The position numbers and the translations under genes are program-made. This document shows, piece by piece, positions 56,176 through 64,000 of a DNA stretch of 64,000 nucleotides. The stretch's first letter is position 1. The number at the start of each line of letters is the position of its first letter. The notes under the pieces were generated by a model. That model did not search any database, was not told the origin of the DNA, and worked only from the letters and a program-made list of their open reading frames with translations. Source of the stretch: Abditibacterium sp. (GTDB lineage: Bacteria; Armatimonadota; Abditibacteriia; Abditibacteriales; Abditibacteriaceae); assembly GCA_030448265.1 (NCBI GenBank), contig JAUJNG010000008.1:9169-73168 (forward strand), in the 5' to 3' direction.

Positions 56176-57651
56176 ATGAGTGAATCAACAGTTGAAAAAG
56201 AAGCCGAAATGCTGTCGGCGGAGGCGGCGCGCCAGATTTTGGGCATCAGTCGCACCACGATGCACCGTTTGCTGACGGGCGGAGAACTGCACGGCTCGAA
56301 AGTGGGCGGGCAGTGGCGCTTTCGGCGCGCCGATTTAGATGCCTACGTCGAGCGCGCGCCGCACGACATCGCTGCGGCGGCGCTGCCCGCATTGGAAGCC
56401 GAAATTCGCTGGTGGATACCGGCGCCCGAATCGGGAGATGAAGCGGCGACATCGGAAGCGAAAATCGGCGCTCTGGCGGAGGCGATCCTCTCTCTGGCGC
56501 TGCGGCGCGAGGCGTCGGATATTCACATCGAGCCGCGCGCCGATGGCGCTTTGATTCGTTTGCGCGACGACGGCGTTTTGGACGACGTTCGCACCCTTCC
56601 TTTGCCGCTTCTGGCGCCCCTCGTGGCTCATTTCAAGAAATTGGGCGCCTTAAATGTCGCGGAAACGCGCGCGCCGCAGCATGGTTGGGTTTCAGTGCCC
56701 CTCGCCGGTCGAAAGTGGTCTTTGGCGGTGGCGACTTTGCCAGTGGGCGGCAATGAAGCGCTCACCATTGGATTTCAATCTCGCCCGTCGCCAGCGTCGC
56801 TGCGCGTTGGTTTTGCAGATTTAGGTTTGCCCGCCGAGGCATTGGAGCGTGTTGGCGAATGGCTGGAACAGCCTCATGGACTGATTTTGGTGGTTGGGCC
56901 GGAAGGAAGCGGGAAAAACACGACTTTAACCGCTTTGATGGAGCAGCTCACCACGCCGGAACGCAAAGTGATGGCGGTGGAGGAAGAAACTGTGGTCGTC
57001 GTGCCTGGCGCAGTGCAGGTCGAAGCCAACAACACGACAGGGCTTTCGATGGCTCAGGTGCTGCGCGCGTTCATGCGTCACGATCCCGATATCATCGTCG
57101 CGGGCGCAGTGAGCGAACGCGAAGGGGTCGAACTGCTGCTGCGAAGCGCGCACAACGGCCATCTGGTGCTGGCCGCGATGGATGCCGCATCGTTTTCCGA
57201 TGTCATCGCGAAGCTGGATGAGATGGAAATCGAGCCGTTCGTGCTATCCAGCGCTCTGCTGGGCGTGGTCGCGCAGCGCCTGGTGCGCCGCGTGTGCCGC
57301 GACTGCACCGTTGACGATGCGCCCGACGCGGCTCTGGTGGAACGCGCGCGCGCGCTGGCGAGCGCGGGCGGCTACGAAATGCCGGAAAAAGTGAGTTGGA
57401 AACGCGGCGCGGGGTGCGCCAAATGTCGCGGAACGGGCGCACGCGGGCGCATCGCGCTTTACGAAGTGGTTTCCAACGCGGGCGAAATCGCGGCGGCCAT
57501 CACGCGCCGCGCGCCCAAAGACGAATTGGAAACCCTCGCGCGCGCAGCGGGATCGCTCGATGTGTTCGCGGCGGGCGTGCGCGCCGCCGTCGAGGGCCAA
57601 ACTTCGCTGAGCACCTTGTTCGTGTCGCTGGCCGATACGCTTCGCCGTTGA
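56176..57651 (+). CDS. excisionase-type HTH fused to a degenerate GspE/PilB-like ATPase
   Basis: Protein of 491 residues. Residues 11-60 (SAEAARQILGISRTTMHRLL and SKVGGQWRFRRADLDAYVE) form a MerR/excisionase-type helix-turn-helix. Residues about 95-485 have the T2SS/T4P ATPase fold, with SDIHIEPRADGALIRLRDDG, PHGLILVVGPEGSGKN (about 233-248), DPDIIVAGAVSE and a zinc site C374-x2-C377 with GCAKCRGTGARGRIALYEV. Walker A has Asn where Thr/Ser coordinates Mg, the GEIRD box is GAVSE (Glu to Ala), and the STLHTND box is AAMDAA. It is therefore probably a pseudo-ATPase that reads DNA and nucleotide or partner state. AGGAGG precedes the ATG at 56176. Confidence 0.8.
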   Translation: MSESTVEKEAEMLSAEAARQILGISRTTMHRLLTGGELHGSKVGGQWRFRRADLDAYVERAPHDIAAAALPALEAEIRWWIPAPESGDEAATSEAKIGALAEAILSLALRREASDIHIEPRADGALIRLRDDGVLDDVRTLPLPLLAPLVAHFKKLGALNVAETRAPQHGWVSVPLAGRKWSLAVATLPVGGNEALTIGFQSRPSPASLRVGFADLGLPAEALERVGEWLEQPHGLILVVGPEGSGKNTTLTALMEQLTTPERKVMAVEEETVVVVPGAVQVEANNTTGLSMAQVLRAFMRHDPDIIVAGAVSEREGVELLLRSAHNGHLVLAAMDAASFSDVIAKLDEMEIEPFVLSSALLGVVAQRLVRRVCRDCTVDDAPDAALVERARALASAGGYEMPEKVSWKRGAGCAKCRGTGARGRIALYEVVSNAGEIAAAITRRAPKDELETLARAAGSLDVFAAGVRAAVEGQTSLSTLFVSLADTLRR

Positions 57652-57667
57652 ATGGCACACTGCTCTG

Positions 57668-58681
57668 GTGCCCAAAAATCCCGTTCCCAGTCGCGCGCAA
57701 ACGGCGTTCGCGCGCGACATCGACGAATTCATCGCCCACGTTCAGGCCGAGCGCGGGTTTTCGCCTCACACCGCGTCGGCTTATCGCCGCGATCTGGAGC
57801 AATACGCGCGCTGGATGCTCAAAAACGGCCTGAGCGCACCGCGCCAAATCGAGACAGCGCACGTCACGCAGTGGATGCACGACCTGCGCGCCTGCGCGCC
57901 GGAGAATTCGCATGGCGGGCGGCTTTACGCGCCCGCGAGCGTGGCGCGCAAACTGGCGGCGGCGCGCTCGTGGCACAAATTCCTGGCCCGTGAACGGGAG
58001 TATCCCGACCCCGCCGCGCGCCTGGAAAGCATCAAAACCGCGCGCAAACTGCCGCGCGTGTTGTCGGTCGAGCAGGTGCGCGCGCTTCTGGAAGCGCCGC
58101 GCGGCGCCGATCTCATCGCCACCCGCGACCGCGCCATCCTCGAACTGCTCTACGCGGCGGGTCTGCGCGCCTCAGAACTGTGCGCGCTGCGAATTTCCGA
58201 TCTCGATCTGGAAAACGGACTGGTGCGCCCGCGCGGCAAAGGCGACAAAGAACGCCTGGTGCCGCTTTCGCGCGCTTCGATGCGCGCCCTCGAAGAGTAT
58301 CTGGGCGGCGCGCGGCCTCAGCTTTTGGGCGTGCAGTTTGAAACCGGCGGCGCGCCCAAACGCGGGCGACCACGCAAAATCGCGCCCCCCATCCGTCGTT
58401 CGCGGCGCAGCGCAACCCTGTTTGTCGAAGCGGGCGGCGATGCTCTGGCGCGGCTTAATCTGCACTCGCTTCTCAAACGCTACGCGCGCGAGGCCGATTT
58501 ACCTGACTGGGTGACGCCGCACACGCTGCGCCACTGTTTCGCCACTCATCTGCTGCACAATGGCGCCGATTTGCGCGCCATTCAGGAGATGCTGGGGCAC
58601 GGCGACATCGCCACCACGCAGATTTACACCCACGTCGAAACTCATCATTTGCGCGCTTCATTCAAACGCGTCAGCGAGTGA
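57668..58681 (+). CDS. Xer-type tyrosine recombinase with an AT-hook insertion
   Basis: Protein of 337 residues (GTG start). The N-terminal SAM-like core-binding domain (about 10-112) and catalytic domain (about 125-337) are present. The catalytic residues are Arg167, Lys191, His285, Arg288, His311 and Tyr320 in the motifs RASELCAL, GKGDKERL, HTLRHCFATHLL and LGHGDIATTQIYTHV, as in XerC/XerD and integrases. Residues about 225-250 are an insertion with PKRGRPRKI, an AT-hook minor-groove motif, and more Arg. It ends HVETHHLRASFKRVSE. It could resolve chromosome dimers or integrate elements; a dif site was not found. Confidence 0.9.
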   Translation: MPKNPVPSRAQTAFARDIDEFIAHVQAERGFSPHTASAYRRDLEQYARWMLKNGLSAPRQIETAHVTQWMHDLRACAPENSHGGRLYAPASVARKLAAARSWHKFLAREREYPDPAARLESIKTARKLPRVLSVEQVRALLEAPRGADLIATRDRAILELLYAAGLRASELCALRISDLDLENGLVRPRGKGDKERLVPLSRASMRALEEYLGGARPQLLGVQFETGGAPKRGRPRKIAPPIRRSRRSATLFVEAGGDALARLNLHSLLKRYAREADLPDWVTPHTLRHCFATHLLHNGADLRAIQEMLGHGDIATTQIYTHVETHHLRASFKRVSE

Positions 58682-58729
58682 GGCTCCACTGGCACTTTTT
58701 AGTTGCAGTTACGCCTCACTCGCTGACGC
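58668..58729 (+). terminator. 17-bp inverted repeat at the end of the Xer gene
   Basis: GCGTCAGCGAGTGAGGC and GCCTCACTCGCTGACGC are exact complements around a 28-base loop. The left arm includes the TGA stop codon. There is no T-run after it, so it may be a repeat rather than a terminator. Confidence 0.55.
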
Positions 58730-58869
58730 TTCGCGTTCTCCACACTTCAGAGTGAGCGTTCAATCATGCGTTTGAAACTCTCATAAACAGAATTGTTTAA
58801 AAATGTCAATTTGCGGGTAAAATCTATCATCCTCGAAAATTCCGAGTTCAAAAGGAGACGATTTGCCCC

Positions 58870-59295
58870 ATGGATATAGCCGAAGTCGGACAAATTTCGC
58901 GCGGCACCGTGATTCGGGTGCTGCCTTATGGCGCTCTGGTGCGCCTGGATAATGGAACCCTCGGTTTGGTGCATATTTCCGAAATCGACGATCATTTCGT
59001 GCACAACGTCGCCGATTACGTCATGCCCAACGCGCGCATTGTGGTGAAAGTGATGGCCTGCAAAGCCGATGGGAAGTATGAATTTTCCATCAAGCGGGCT
59101 AAGGGCGAAGTCGTGCCGGATTCGCAGCCCCTCGAATATGAAGCGCCGCCTGAAATCGACAATGGCTGGGTGGACAAACGCGAAACGCGCGCCGCCTTCG
59201 ATGAAAAACTGCGCGATTTCCTGAGCGATTCGGGCGAGCGCCTCACCGATTTGAAGCGCCACCACGACGCCAAACTGCATCGCCGCTCGCGCTGA
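58870..59295 (+). CDS. S1 RNA-binding domain protein
   Basis: Protein of 141 residues with one S1 domain (about 5-72): GQISRGTVIRVLPYGALVRL, GLVHISEIDDHFV, and then ARIVVKVMACKADGKYEFSIK. The second half is acidic then basic (RLTDLKRHHDAKLHRRSR) and should be flexible. It resembles YugI/general stress protein 13, which associate with ribosomes or RNA. AGGAG lies 11 bases before the ATG. Confidence 0.88.
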   Translation: MDIAEVGQISRGTVIRVLPYGALVRLDNGTLGLVHISEIDDHFVHNVADYVMPNARIVVKVMACKADGKYEFSIKRAKGEVVPDSQPLEYEAPPEIDNGWVDKRETRAAFDEKLRDFLSDSGERLTDLKRHHDAKLHRRSR

Positions 59296-59659
59296 AACGG
59301 TGTCTGCCAGCCCTTGTTTTTCTGTTGCGGCCTCTGCAGAAAAGTGCTGAATCGAGAACTGTCTATAGCAGAGAAAACGGTCGCACTGCTTACCCCGCCA
59401 GAGCAGTTCAATTTTTACGGCTTCGAACCGCGTGGCGACAATAAGAAGAACGACGAGAGGCGGGGAACTTGGGGGCAGCGCGCGTAGTTCATTCAATTTC
59501 TGGCGCGAGGCGGAAAAGAACGGTCAAGTGGGAACAAGCGTGGCGCAACGAAAATCGCGTCGCTCCGCTTCCCAAAAGCTGCGGCGCTTTGGAAGAGGCC
59601 GGCCTTTCAACGGTTGAGTCCGTGCCGGAAATCGAAAAGCAGTGGTTTCCAGTTAGTGA
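59296..59659. other. gene-free stretch before the GT39 gene
   Basis: Several short open readings, but none has a recognisable motif, a good ribosome binding site or clear codon pattern. No palindrome is visible. It could hold the converging tails of the S1 and GT39 transcripts. Confidence 0.6.
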
Positions 59660-61387
59660 TCAGCGGACTTTTTTGGCGGGCGCGACAAAATCAAAAGAAA
59701 AATTCTTCGGGGCGGGGCGGTTGGAAAACAAGAGAAAATCGTTATTGCGCGCCCACAGAAAAGCTTTCCCAGGCAAGGGGTTCCCGTCGCGCCGTTTGCG
59801 AGAGAGCAGAACGAAAACTCGCCGGCTTTGTTGAAAATAGGGCGTTAAATCGCTGCCGTCGCCCTGCAAAAACCAGGGCGAGCGGGCAATGGCTTTCGCA
59901 TCGAGCCAGGAGGTGTTGTTAAAGTTCAAGATCTGAATGGGGCGGCGCAAATAGAAGATGGCGGAAGGCTGAAAGACATCCACTTGCAGCACGGTTTCTC
60001 CAGGGCGCGTCTGGCGGCTTAAAGCGCGGAGCATCGGCGAAGCATCCTCGTAAATGGCAATTCTTCCCGCCAGGATGAGTAACACCGTAAGAAGCATGGA
60101 CGCCACCGCAAACTGAATCAGCAAGGCTTTGCGGCCCTCTCTTCGCAGCCAGAAAAAGGCGACCGCGCCAAACCCGATCATCGCGATAGGGATGATAACT
60201 GCGGCGAAAGGCCAGCCGACCTCTTTGGGCAAAGTTTTATCGTTAGTGAGATAAACCGTAGCTCCTGCGGCGAGGCTGCAATAAGTAATGCCCAACACAA
60301 CTGTTGTCACCACCACGAGCCATTTCTTTTGTGCCCCGATCTGACTCATGCCGTGGGCGGTGAGTAAAGCTACAGCAGGAAAAACAGGTAATATATAGGA
60401 CACCAGTTTGGTATTTGACTTGGACAGAAATAAAACCACCACGACGATCCACACTACTAAATAAAGAACCGGACGCTGTGCGGGATGCCTCAGATTTTTT
60501 AAGTTCGCCAAACCTGGAAGTAAGAAGGCTGTCCAGGGCATCATACCCAGTAAAATGACCGGCAAATAATACCAGAAGGGCTGTTTGGAATGATACTCCT
60601 GAGAATCAGCGAAGCGCTCCAGGTTTTGTTGAACGAAAAAAACGTTCCAGAAGCCAGGCCAGTGCAACTCCATGACTCCATACCAGGGCAAAGACAGCGC
60701 GGTGGCCAGGACAAGGCCAAGCACAACCCCGCGCCAGTTTATAGCGCGCCAGTTCCAGCATAAAGTCAGGTAGGCCGCGCCCACCAGCAAAGGCAGCGCG
60801 ACGCCGATGGGGCCTTTGGCAAGCATCGCCATGCCCAGACCGATGCCCGTCACGATATAAGGCCACCACCCATTTGCCATGCGGTGATTTTCCTGGCTGC
60901 CGGCCAGCCAGAGGCCCCAGAAAGCCGTCGTCATGCCGGCGCATAAAAGCATATCGGTGTTGAGCGTGCGGCCCAAAGCGGCCGGTAAAAGCGCTGTGGC
61001 CCAAATCAAGGATGCTCCAACTCCCGTAGTCTGGTCGAACGCTTGGCGGCCCCAGATGTAAAGCAGAAACATGACAAAAACTGCCGCCAGAGCCGGAGCC
61101 AGCCGGCCCGCCCATTCCGTGGCCCCAAAAACCTTAAACAGCCCGCCCGCAGCCCAATAAACCAGTGGCGGCTTCACCGGACGAGGAATGGTATTGAGAT
61201 GGGGAACGATCCAGTCGGCATTACCGCCTGCGATGCCCCCGCTCATTTCGAGAGCCGCAGAAGAATAACGCCCTTCATCGGGATTCCAAAAGGGTGCGTA
61301 GCTTAATTGGCTTAGTAACAGAATCGCACCCAGTAAAAGCCACCAGGAGGAAAGATGCACGCGAGTCGAAGGAGAAGTGCCGGACAT
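59660..61387 (-). CDS. GT39/ArnT-like membrane glycosyltransferase
   Basis: Protein of 575 residues with about 12 membrane helices. It resembles ArnT/PMT-type transferases that take sugars from polyprenyl phosphate to lipid A or other envelope acceptors. The first periplasmic loop has FWNPDEGRYSSAALEM (with the catalytic Asp, about 33-48), followed by HLNTIPRPVKPPLVYWAA. The last 130 residues form a soluble domain outside the membrane. The start at 61387 was chosen as the first ATG before the first helix (SSWWLLLGAILLL). It precedes in reading order two other envelope genes on the same strand. Confidence 0.9.
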   Translation of the reverse strand: MSGTSPSTRVHLSSWWLLLGAILLLSQLSYAPFWNPDEGRYSSAALEMSGGIAGGNADWIVPHLNTIPRPVKPPLVYWAAGGLFKVFGATEWAGRLAPALAAVFVMFLLYIWGRQAFDQTTGVGASLIWATALLPAALGRTLNTDMLLCAGMTTAFWGLWLAGSQENHRMANGWWPYIVTGIGLGMAMLAKGPIGVALPLLVGAAYLTLCWNWRAINWRGVVLGLVLATALSLPWYGVMELHWPGFWNVFFVQQNLERFADSQEYHSKQPFWYYLPVILLGMMPWTAFLLPGLANLKNLRHPAQRPVLYLVVWIVVVVLFLSKSNTKLVSYILPVFPAVALLTAHGMSQIGAQKKWLVVVTTVVLGITYCSLAAGATVYLTNDKTLPKEVGWPFAAVIIPIAMIGFGAVAFFWLRREGRKALLIQFAVASMLLTVLLILAGRIAIYEDASPMLRALSRQTRPGETVLQVDVFQPSAIFYLRRPIQILNFNNTSWLDAKAIARSPWFLQGDGSDLTPYFQQSRRVFVLLSRKRRDGNPLPGKAFLWARNNDFLLFSNRPAPKNFSFDFVAPAKKVR

Positions 61388-61468
61388 ATTGTGATAAGTG
61401 ATAACGGAAGACGGTCGCATGATCCGGAAGAAATGATTTCTCACGCTTCCAATTTGACTTCACCCTGC

Positions 61469-61502
61469 GGTAGTGGTCTTCTGCTCGCAGAAGACCGCTA
61501 CC
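61469..61502. repeat. short palindromic repeat between two envelope genes
   Basis: GGTAGTGGTCTTCTGC and GCAGAAGACCGCTACC are complementary (one G-T) around a 2-base loop, 34 bases in all. Only one copy is in the window. Confidence 0.7.
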
Positions 61503-61524
61503 CACCCTGCCAACCCAGACACTC

Positions 61525-62148
61525 CTACAAATGCGGATGGGGAGATTTTTTCTCGATCACAACAAAGGTGGGAGACAAAAGGCCTATGCCTCGCGTGATA
61601 CGCAGACGAATTAAAAAGTAAGGAAAAAACCCGAACAACTTCGCACTGGGTGGGAAGATTCGCCGGATATCCTTAATTCCAAAGAAATGTTTGTGCGTCG
61701 GATTTTGCAGCTTTTTTGGCGTTTGCCCAAGACAACGCATTAATGGATAAAACCAGAACGCACTGTTGGGAGTCGTTAAAACCAAACGTCCATTGGGTTT
61801 CAGAACGCGAATAACTTCCTCTCGAAAAAAAACCGGATCGTCGAGATGTTCGATGACTTCAGTGCACCACACCAGATCGAAACTTTCATTGGGAAACTGC
61901 AACCCCTGATTGACATCCATGACAATACACTCTTTATAATGGTTTTCTACGTCAATAGATGTGACTTTATAACCCCTGGATTGCAGCCAACGGCTCTGGG
62001 CACCTTCACGACATCCCACGTCCAGAGCGCTCTTGCCATGCCCTTTGGAAACAAAAGAAAGTGCGATTTGTTTTCCTTTTGTTGTAAAACGACAATTTCC
62101 CTGTCCTAAATCAATAGGAACAGATTTAAATAATTGAGTAATGTTCAT
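61525..62148 (-). CDS. class I SAM-dependent methyltransferase
   Basis: Protein of 207 residues. Motif I SALDVGCREGAQSRWL (about 40-55), motif II TSIDVENHYKEC (about 64-75), motif IV FDLVWCTEVIEHLDDP (about 89-104) and the LTTPNSAFWFYPL loop (about 126-138). A hydrophobic C-terminal part suggests membrane attachment; substrates in this family are often quinones or glycolipids. It is relatively AT-rich compared with its neighbours. It lies between the GT39 gene and the flippase-like gene, all on the minus strand. Confidence 0.9.
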   Translation of the reverse strand: MNITQLFKSVPIDLGQGNCRFTTKGKQIALSFVSKGHGKSALDVGCREGAQSRWLQSRGYKVTSIDVENHYKECIVMDVNQGLQFPNESFDLVWCTEVIEHLDDPVFFREEVIRVLKPNGRLVLTTPNSAFWFYPLMRCLGQTPKKLQNPTHKHFFGIKDIRRIFPPSAKLFGFFPYFLIRLRITRGIGLLSPTFVVIEKKSPHPHL

Positions 62149-62282
62149 ATTCCACAGGTCAACTTATTTGATTCAACGGACAACTCAGGGCAACCGGAAC
62201 AATTCATCCCGACTCGTTATAATCGAATTATACAGGATAGATAAATGTCGTTTATTTTCTCCAAAAGGTTGTGTCCCCGCTT

Positions 62283-63227
62283 TCACTTCTCCGTTCCATT
62301 TCGCAAAAACAGCGCGCCAAGCAGACTTGAAAGCCATATCGTAGTTTGAAACAACAATGACCACGCCACGATTTGCCCCTGCAACAGCGTTGGAAAATAA
62401 GACTGCAACAGGCCCAGGGCCGTCGCTTCGCGCACGCCCAGTCCGCCGATGCCCACGGGAATCAGGCCCGACAAGGCCAGGAGCGGGGTCAGCCACCAGA
62501 ACACGGCCGACGGCACATTCAAATGGGTCGCGCGCGCCAGAGCGATATTTAAAACCACCTGACTGGCCTGAAAAAGCAGCGACAGCCCCAGCGCGTTCCA
62601 CAAAGCGCCGCGATGTTGCGGTTGAGCGTAAAAATCGAGCGATTGGCGCAGCGCAGCGAACCGGCCCGCCCACTTTCCACCACCCGAAAGGCGCCCCGCG
62701 AGTTTCCATGCTATCGCAAAAACCGTCAAAAGCAGCACCGCGCCGCCCAGGATGGCCGTTGCGCTGCCTGCGGTGCCGCGAAACATCAGGCCAAGCCCCG
62801 CCAGAAAGAGAAGCGCCGCGAAACCGGTCAGGCGTTCGACCACAACGGAAGCCGCCGCATCGGAAAGCGAAACGTCCGCCGCGCGGTTCAGCAGCGAGGC
62901 GCGTAGGGCATCGCCGCCGATGTTGGTCGGCAGCCACAAATTGCCGAACATTCCGGCCAGATAAAGGCGGCAGCACGTCCAAAGCGGCACTTCGACGCCG
63001 CGTGCGCGCAGCAAAAGCTGCCACTTCCAGGCGCAGAGCGCCTGTCCGAGCCAGCAGAACGCCACCGACGCGACCAGGACAAGCGGCGACACCTGTTTCA
63101 GCGTCGCCGCGATGTGGCGCGCCGTATCACGCTGCAACAGGATGATCGCCAGAATCAGCGCGCCCAGAACGGCGCGAATCATCCATTTGCGCGTCGCGCC
63201 GGTCGGGAAGCGGAGAGGTTTTTTCAT
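62283..63227 (-). CDS. flippase-like (lysylphosphatidylglycerol synthetase TM region) protein
   Basis: Integral membrane protein of 314 residues with about 8 helices, of the flippase-like family formed from the MprF/AglD transmembrane region (UPF0104). Family marks: LWLPTNIGGDALRASLLNR (about 97-115), VVVERLTGFAALLFLAG (about 127-143) and GLIPVGIGGLGVREA (about 255-269). It probably moves a lipid or lipid-linked sugar across the inner membrane. Together with the GT39 gene, it suggests a lipid-linked sugar route. Confidence 0.88.
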   Translation of the reverse strand: MKKPLRFPTGATRKWMIRAVLGALILAIILLQRDTARHIAATLKQVSPLVLVASVAFCWLGQALCAWKWQLLLRARGVEVPLWTCCRLYLAGMFGNLWLPTNIGGDALRASLLNRAADVSLSDAAASVVVERLTGFAALLFLAGLGLMFRGTAGSATAILGGAVLLLTVFAIAWKLAGRLSGGGKWAGRFAALRQSLDFYAQPQHRGALWNALGLSLLFQASQVVLNIALARATHLNVPSAVFWWLTPLLALSGLIPVGIGGLGVREATALGLLQSYFPTLLQGQIVAWSLLFQTTIWLSSLLGALFLRNGTEK

Positions 63228-63266
63228 CGCTGCAACTTCAGGTCGCTTCCGGCACTTTGACGGGCT

Positions 63267-64000
63267 TTATTTGCTGCGAATCGTGTTGCGAAGCGGTTTC
63301 ATCTCCCCAATGCGCGTTTCCAACTCGTCGCCATCGGCAAGCGGGCCGACGCCTTCGGGCGTGCCGGTCATGATCACATCGCCCGCTTCAAGCGTTATCG
63401 CCTGCGACAAAAACGAAATCAGGCGCGCCGGCGAGAAAATCATCTCGCGGGTGTGGCCGTCCTGCCGAATTTCGCCGTTGAGGAGCGTTTGCACGCTTAA
63501 ATTCGCCAGGTCTAAACCGGTGTAGATGTAGGGGCCAAGCGGCGCGTAGGTGTCGAGCGATTTGGCGCGCGCCCACTGCGATTCGCCGCGCTGAATGACC
63601 CGATCCGAGATGTCCTGCGCGGGTGTGACGCCCAAAATATGGTCGTGCGCGTCCGCTTCGGGGATGCGTTTGCCGCCCTTGCCAATAACGAGCGCAAGTT
63701 CGGCTTCAAAATCGGTTTTGTGTTCGGGAAAGGCGATTTCTATTTCTCCGCCGTGCGCCAGGAGCGCCGTGGGCGCTTTGAACCACATGAGCGGGTTTTC
63801 GGGAAGTTCGTTGCCGTGTTCGGCGGCGTGCGCGGCGTAGTTGAGGCCGATGGCGAAGAGTTTTCGCGGCGTCACCGGCGGCAGGATTTGCAACTCTTCG
63901 ACGCGCGCGCTTTGTCCGCTTCGCGTCGGGTTGCGAAACAGGTCTTCGATGAAATGGGCGATTTCGCCGTCGTCCGAAAATTCGATTTCAGCGTGGCGCG
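63267..64000 (-). CDS. fumarylacetoacetate-hydrolase family protein, cut by the window edge
   Basis: The 5' end lies beyond base 64000; the frame stays open to the edge (reading RHAEIEFSDDGEIAHFIEDL before the visible core). The core is FAH family, with LFAIGLNYAAHAAEHGNELP, FEAELALVIGKGGKRIPEADA, and then GDVIMTGTPEGVGPLADGDE (quoted in part) near the C-terminus; acidic residues for the metal site are EAELA. Typical members hydrolyse or isomerise acylpyruvates and related 2-keto acids. It has about 244 visible residues; a complete one is about 250-300. The substrate is not decided. Confidence 0.9.
   Translation of the reverse strand, partial: RHAEIEFSDDGEIAHFIEDLFRNPTRSGQSARVEELQILPPVTPRKLFAIGLNYAAHAAEHGNELPENPLMWFKAPTALLAHGGEIEIAFPEHKTDFEAELALVIGKGGKRIPEADAHDHILGVTPAQDISDRVIQRGESQWARAKSLDTYAPLGPYIYTGLDLANLSVQTLLNGEIRQDGHTREMIFSPARLISFLSQAITLEAGDVIMTGTPEGVGPLADGDELETRIGEMKPLRNTIRSK

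Noticed and set aside
57668..58681. Prophage or integron integrase
   Set aside because: The recombinase has typical Xer motifs and no phage genes, att duplications or gene cassettes lie next to it.
58747..59496. Minus-strand open frame over the S1-domain gene
   Set aside because: Its sequence has no motif and lies antisense to a clear S1 protein with a good ribosome binding site.

Overview
The window is GC-rich, densely coded chromosome from a two-membrane (Gram-negative-type) bacterium. It carries an LptD-like outer-membrane assembly protein, β-barrel proteins with a terminal aromatic residue, an SLH-like porin, a class A RNase P RNA and a DUF1559 H-X9-DG prepilin. That mix, together with many dispersed palindromes, fits Armatimonadota, Abditibacteriota or a neighbouring phylum. 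This placement is an inference; no 16S gene is present.

Layout. 1-2242 is the ribosomal protein run rplK-rplA-rplJ-rplL, closed by a terminator and not followed by rpoB. 2282-4906 holds a DUF433/DUF5615 toxin-antitoxin pair, small unknown genes and a membrane FHA protein. 5079-10657 holds a MITE, rnpB, an HD hydrolase, a prepilin, then macro domain - tRNA - NADAR - mtaB. 10717-19293 holds an RNA methyltransferase, two outer-membrane proteins, glycogen debranching enzyme, a secreted protein and recX. 19517-25289 is dps followed by an apparently inserted iron-type module (GNAT, β-barrel, PepSY reductase). Its two promoters overlap TTAG-N6-CTAA palindromes, and it ends in an IS remnant and a duplicated dps 3' end. 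26074-34919 holds hrcA-grpE-dnaJ, mnmA, cysteine desulfurase and glnE. 35144-36982 is a tandem pair of AT-rich glycosyltransferase-like genes. 36997-46450 holds a response regulator, MoxR, glycogen phosphorylase, methyltransferase, a GT87-like protein and an exonuclease. 46589-53651 holds a frameshifted ctpA, an M23 peptidase, amt, tyrS and a SUFU protein. 53735-59295 holds an S9 peptidase whose first 28 codons copy the next gene, an excisionase-HTH/GspE-like pseudo-ATPase, a Xer recombinase with an AT-hook, and an S1 protein. 59660-64000 holds envelope glycosylation genes and a partial FAH-family gene.

The most distinctive feature is the number of inverted-repeat elements built from imperfect 7-8 bp tandem units. 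They sit in gene gaps, inside the P12 arm of RNase P RNA, and in frame inside iscS and mtaB. Several MITE-like palindromes with other termini are also present. Two gene insertions are flanked by partial copies of neighbouring genes (dps, and the HTH/GspE gene), which suggests recombination that duplicates its target. Functionally the window mixes translation and tRNA modification, protein quality control, glycogen use (debranching enzyme plus phosphorylase), nitrogen control (glnE plus amt), envelope biogenesis and an iron-responsive module.
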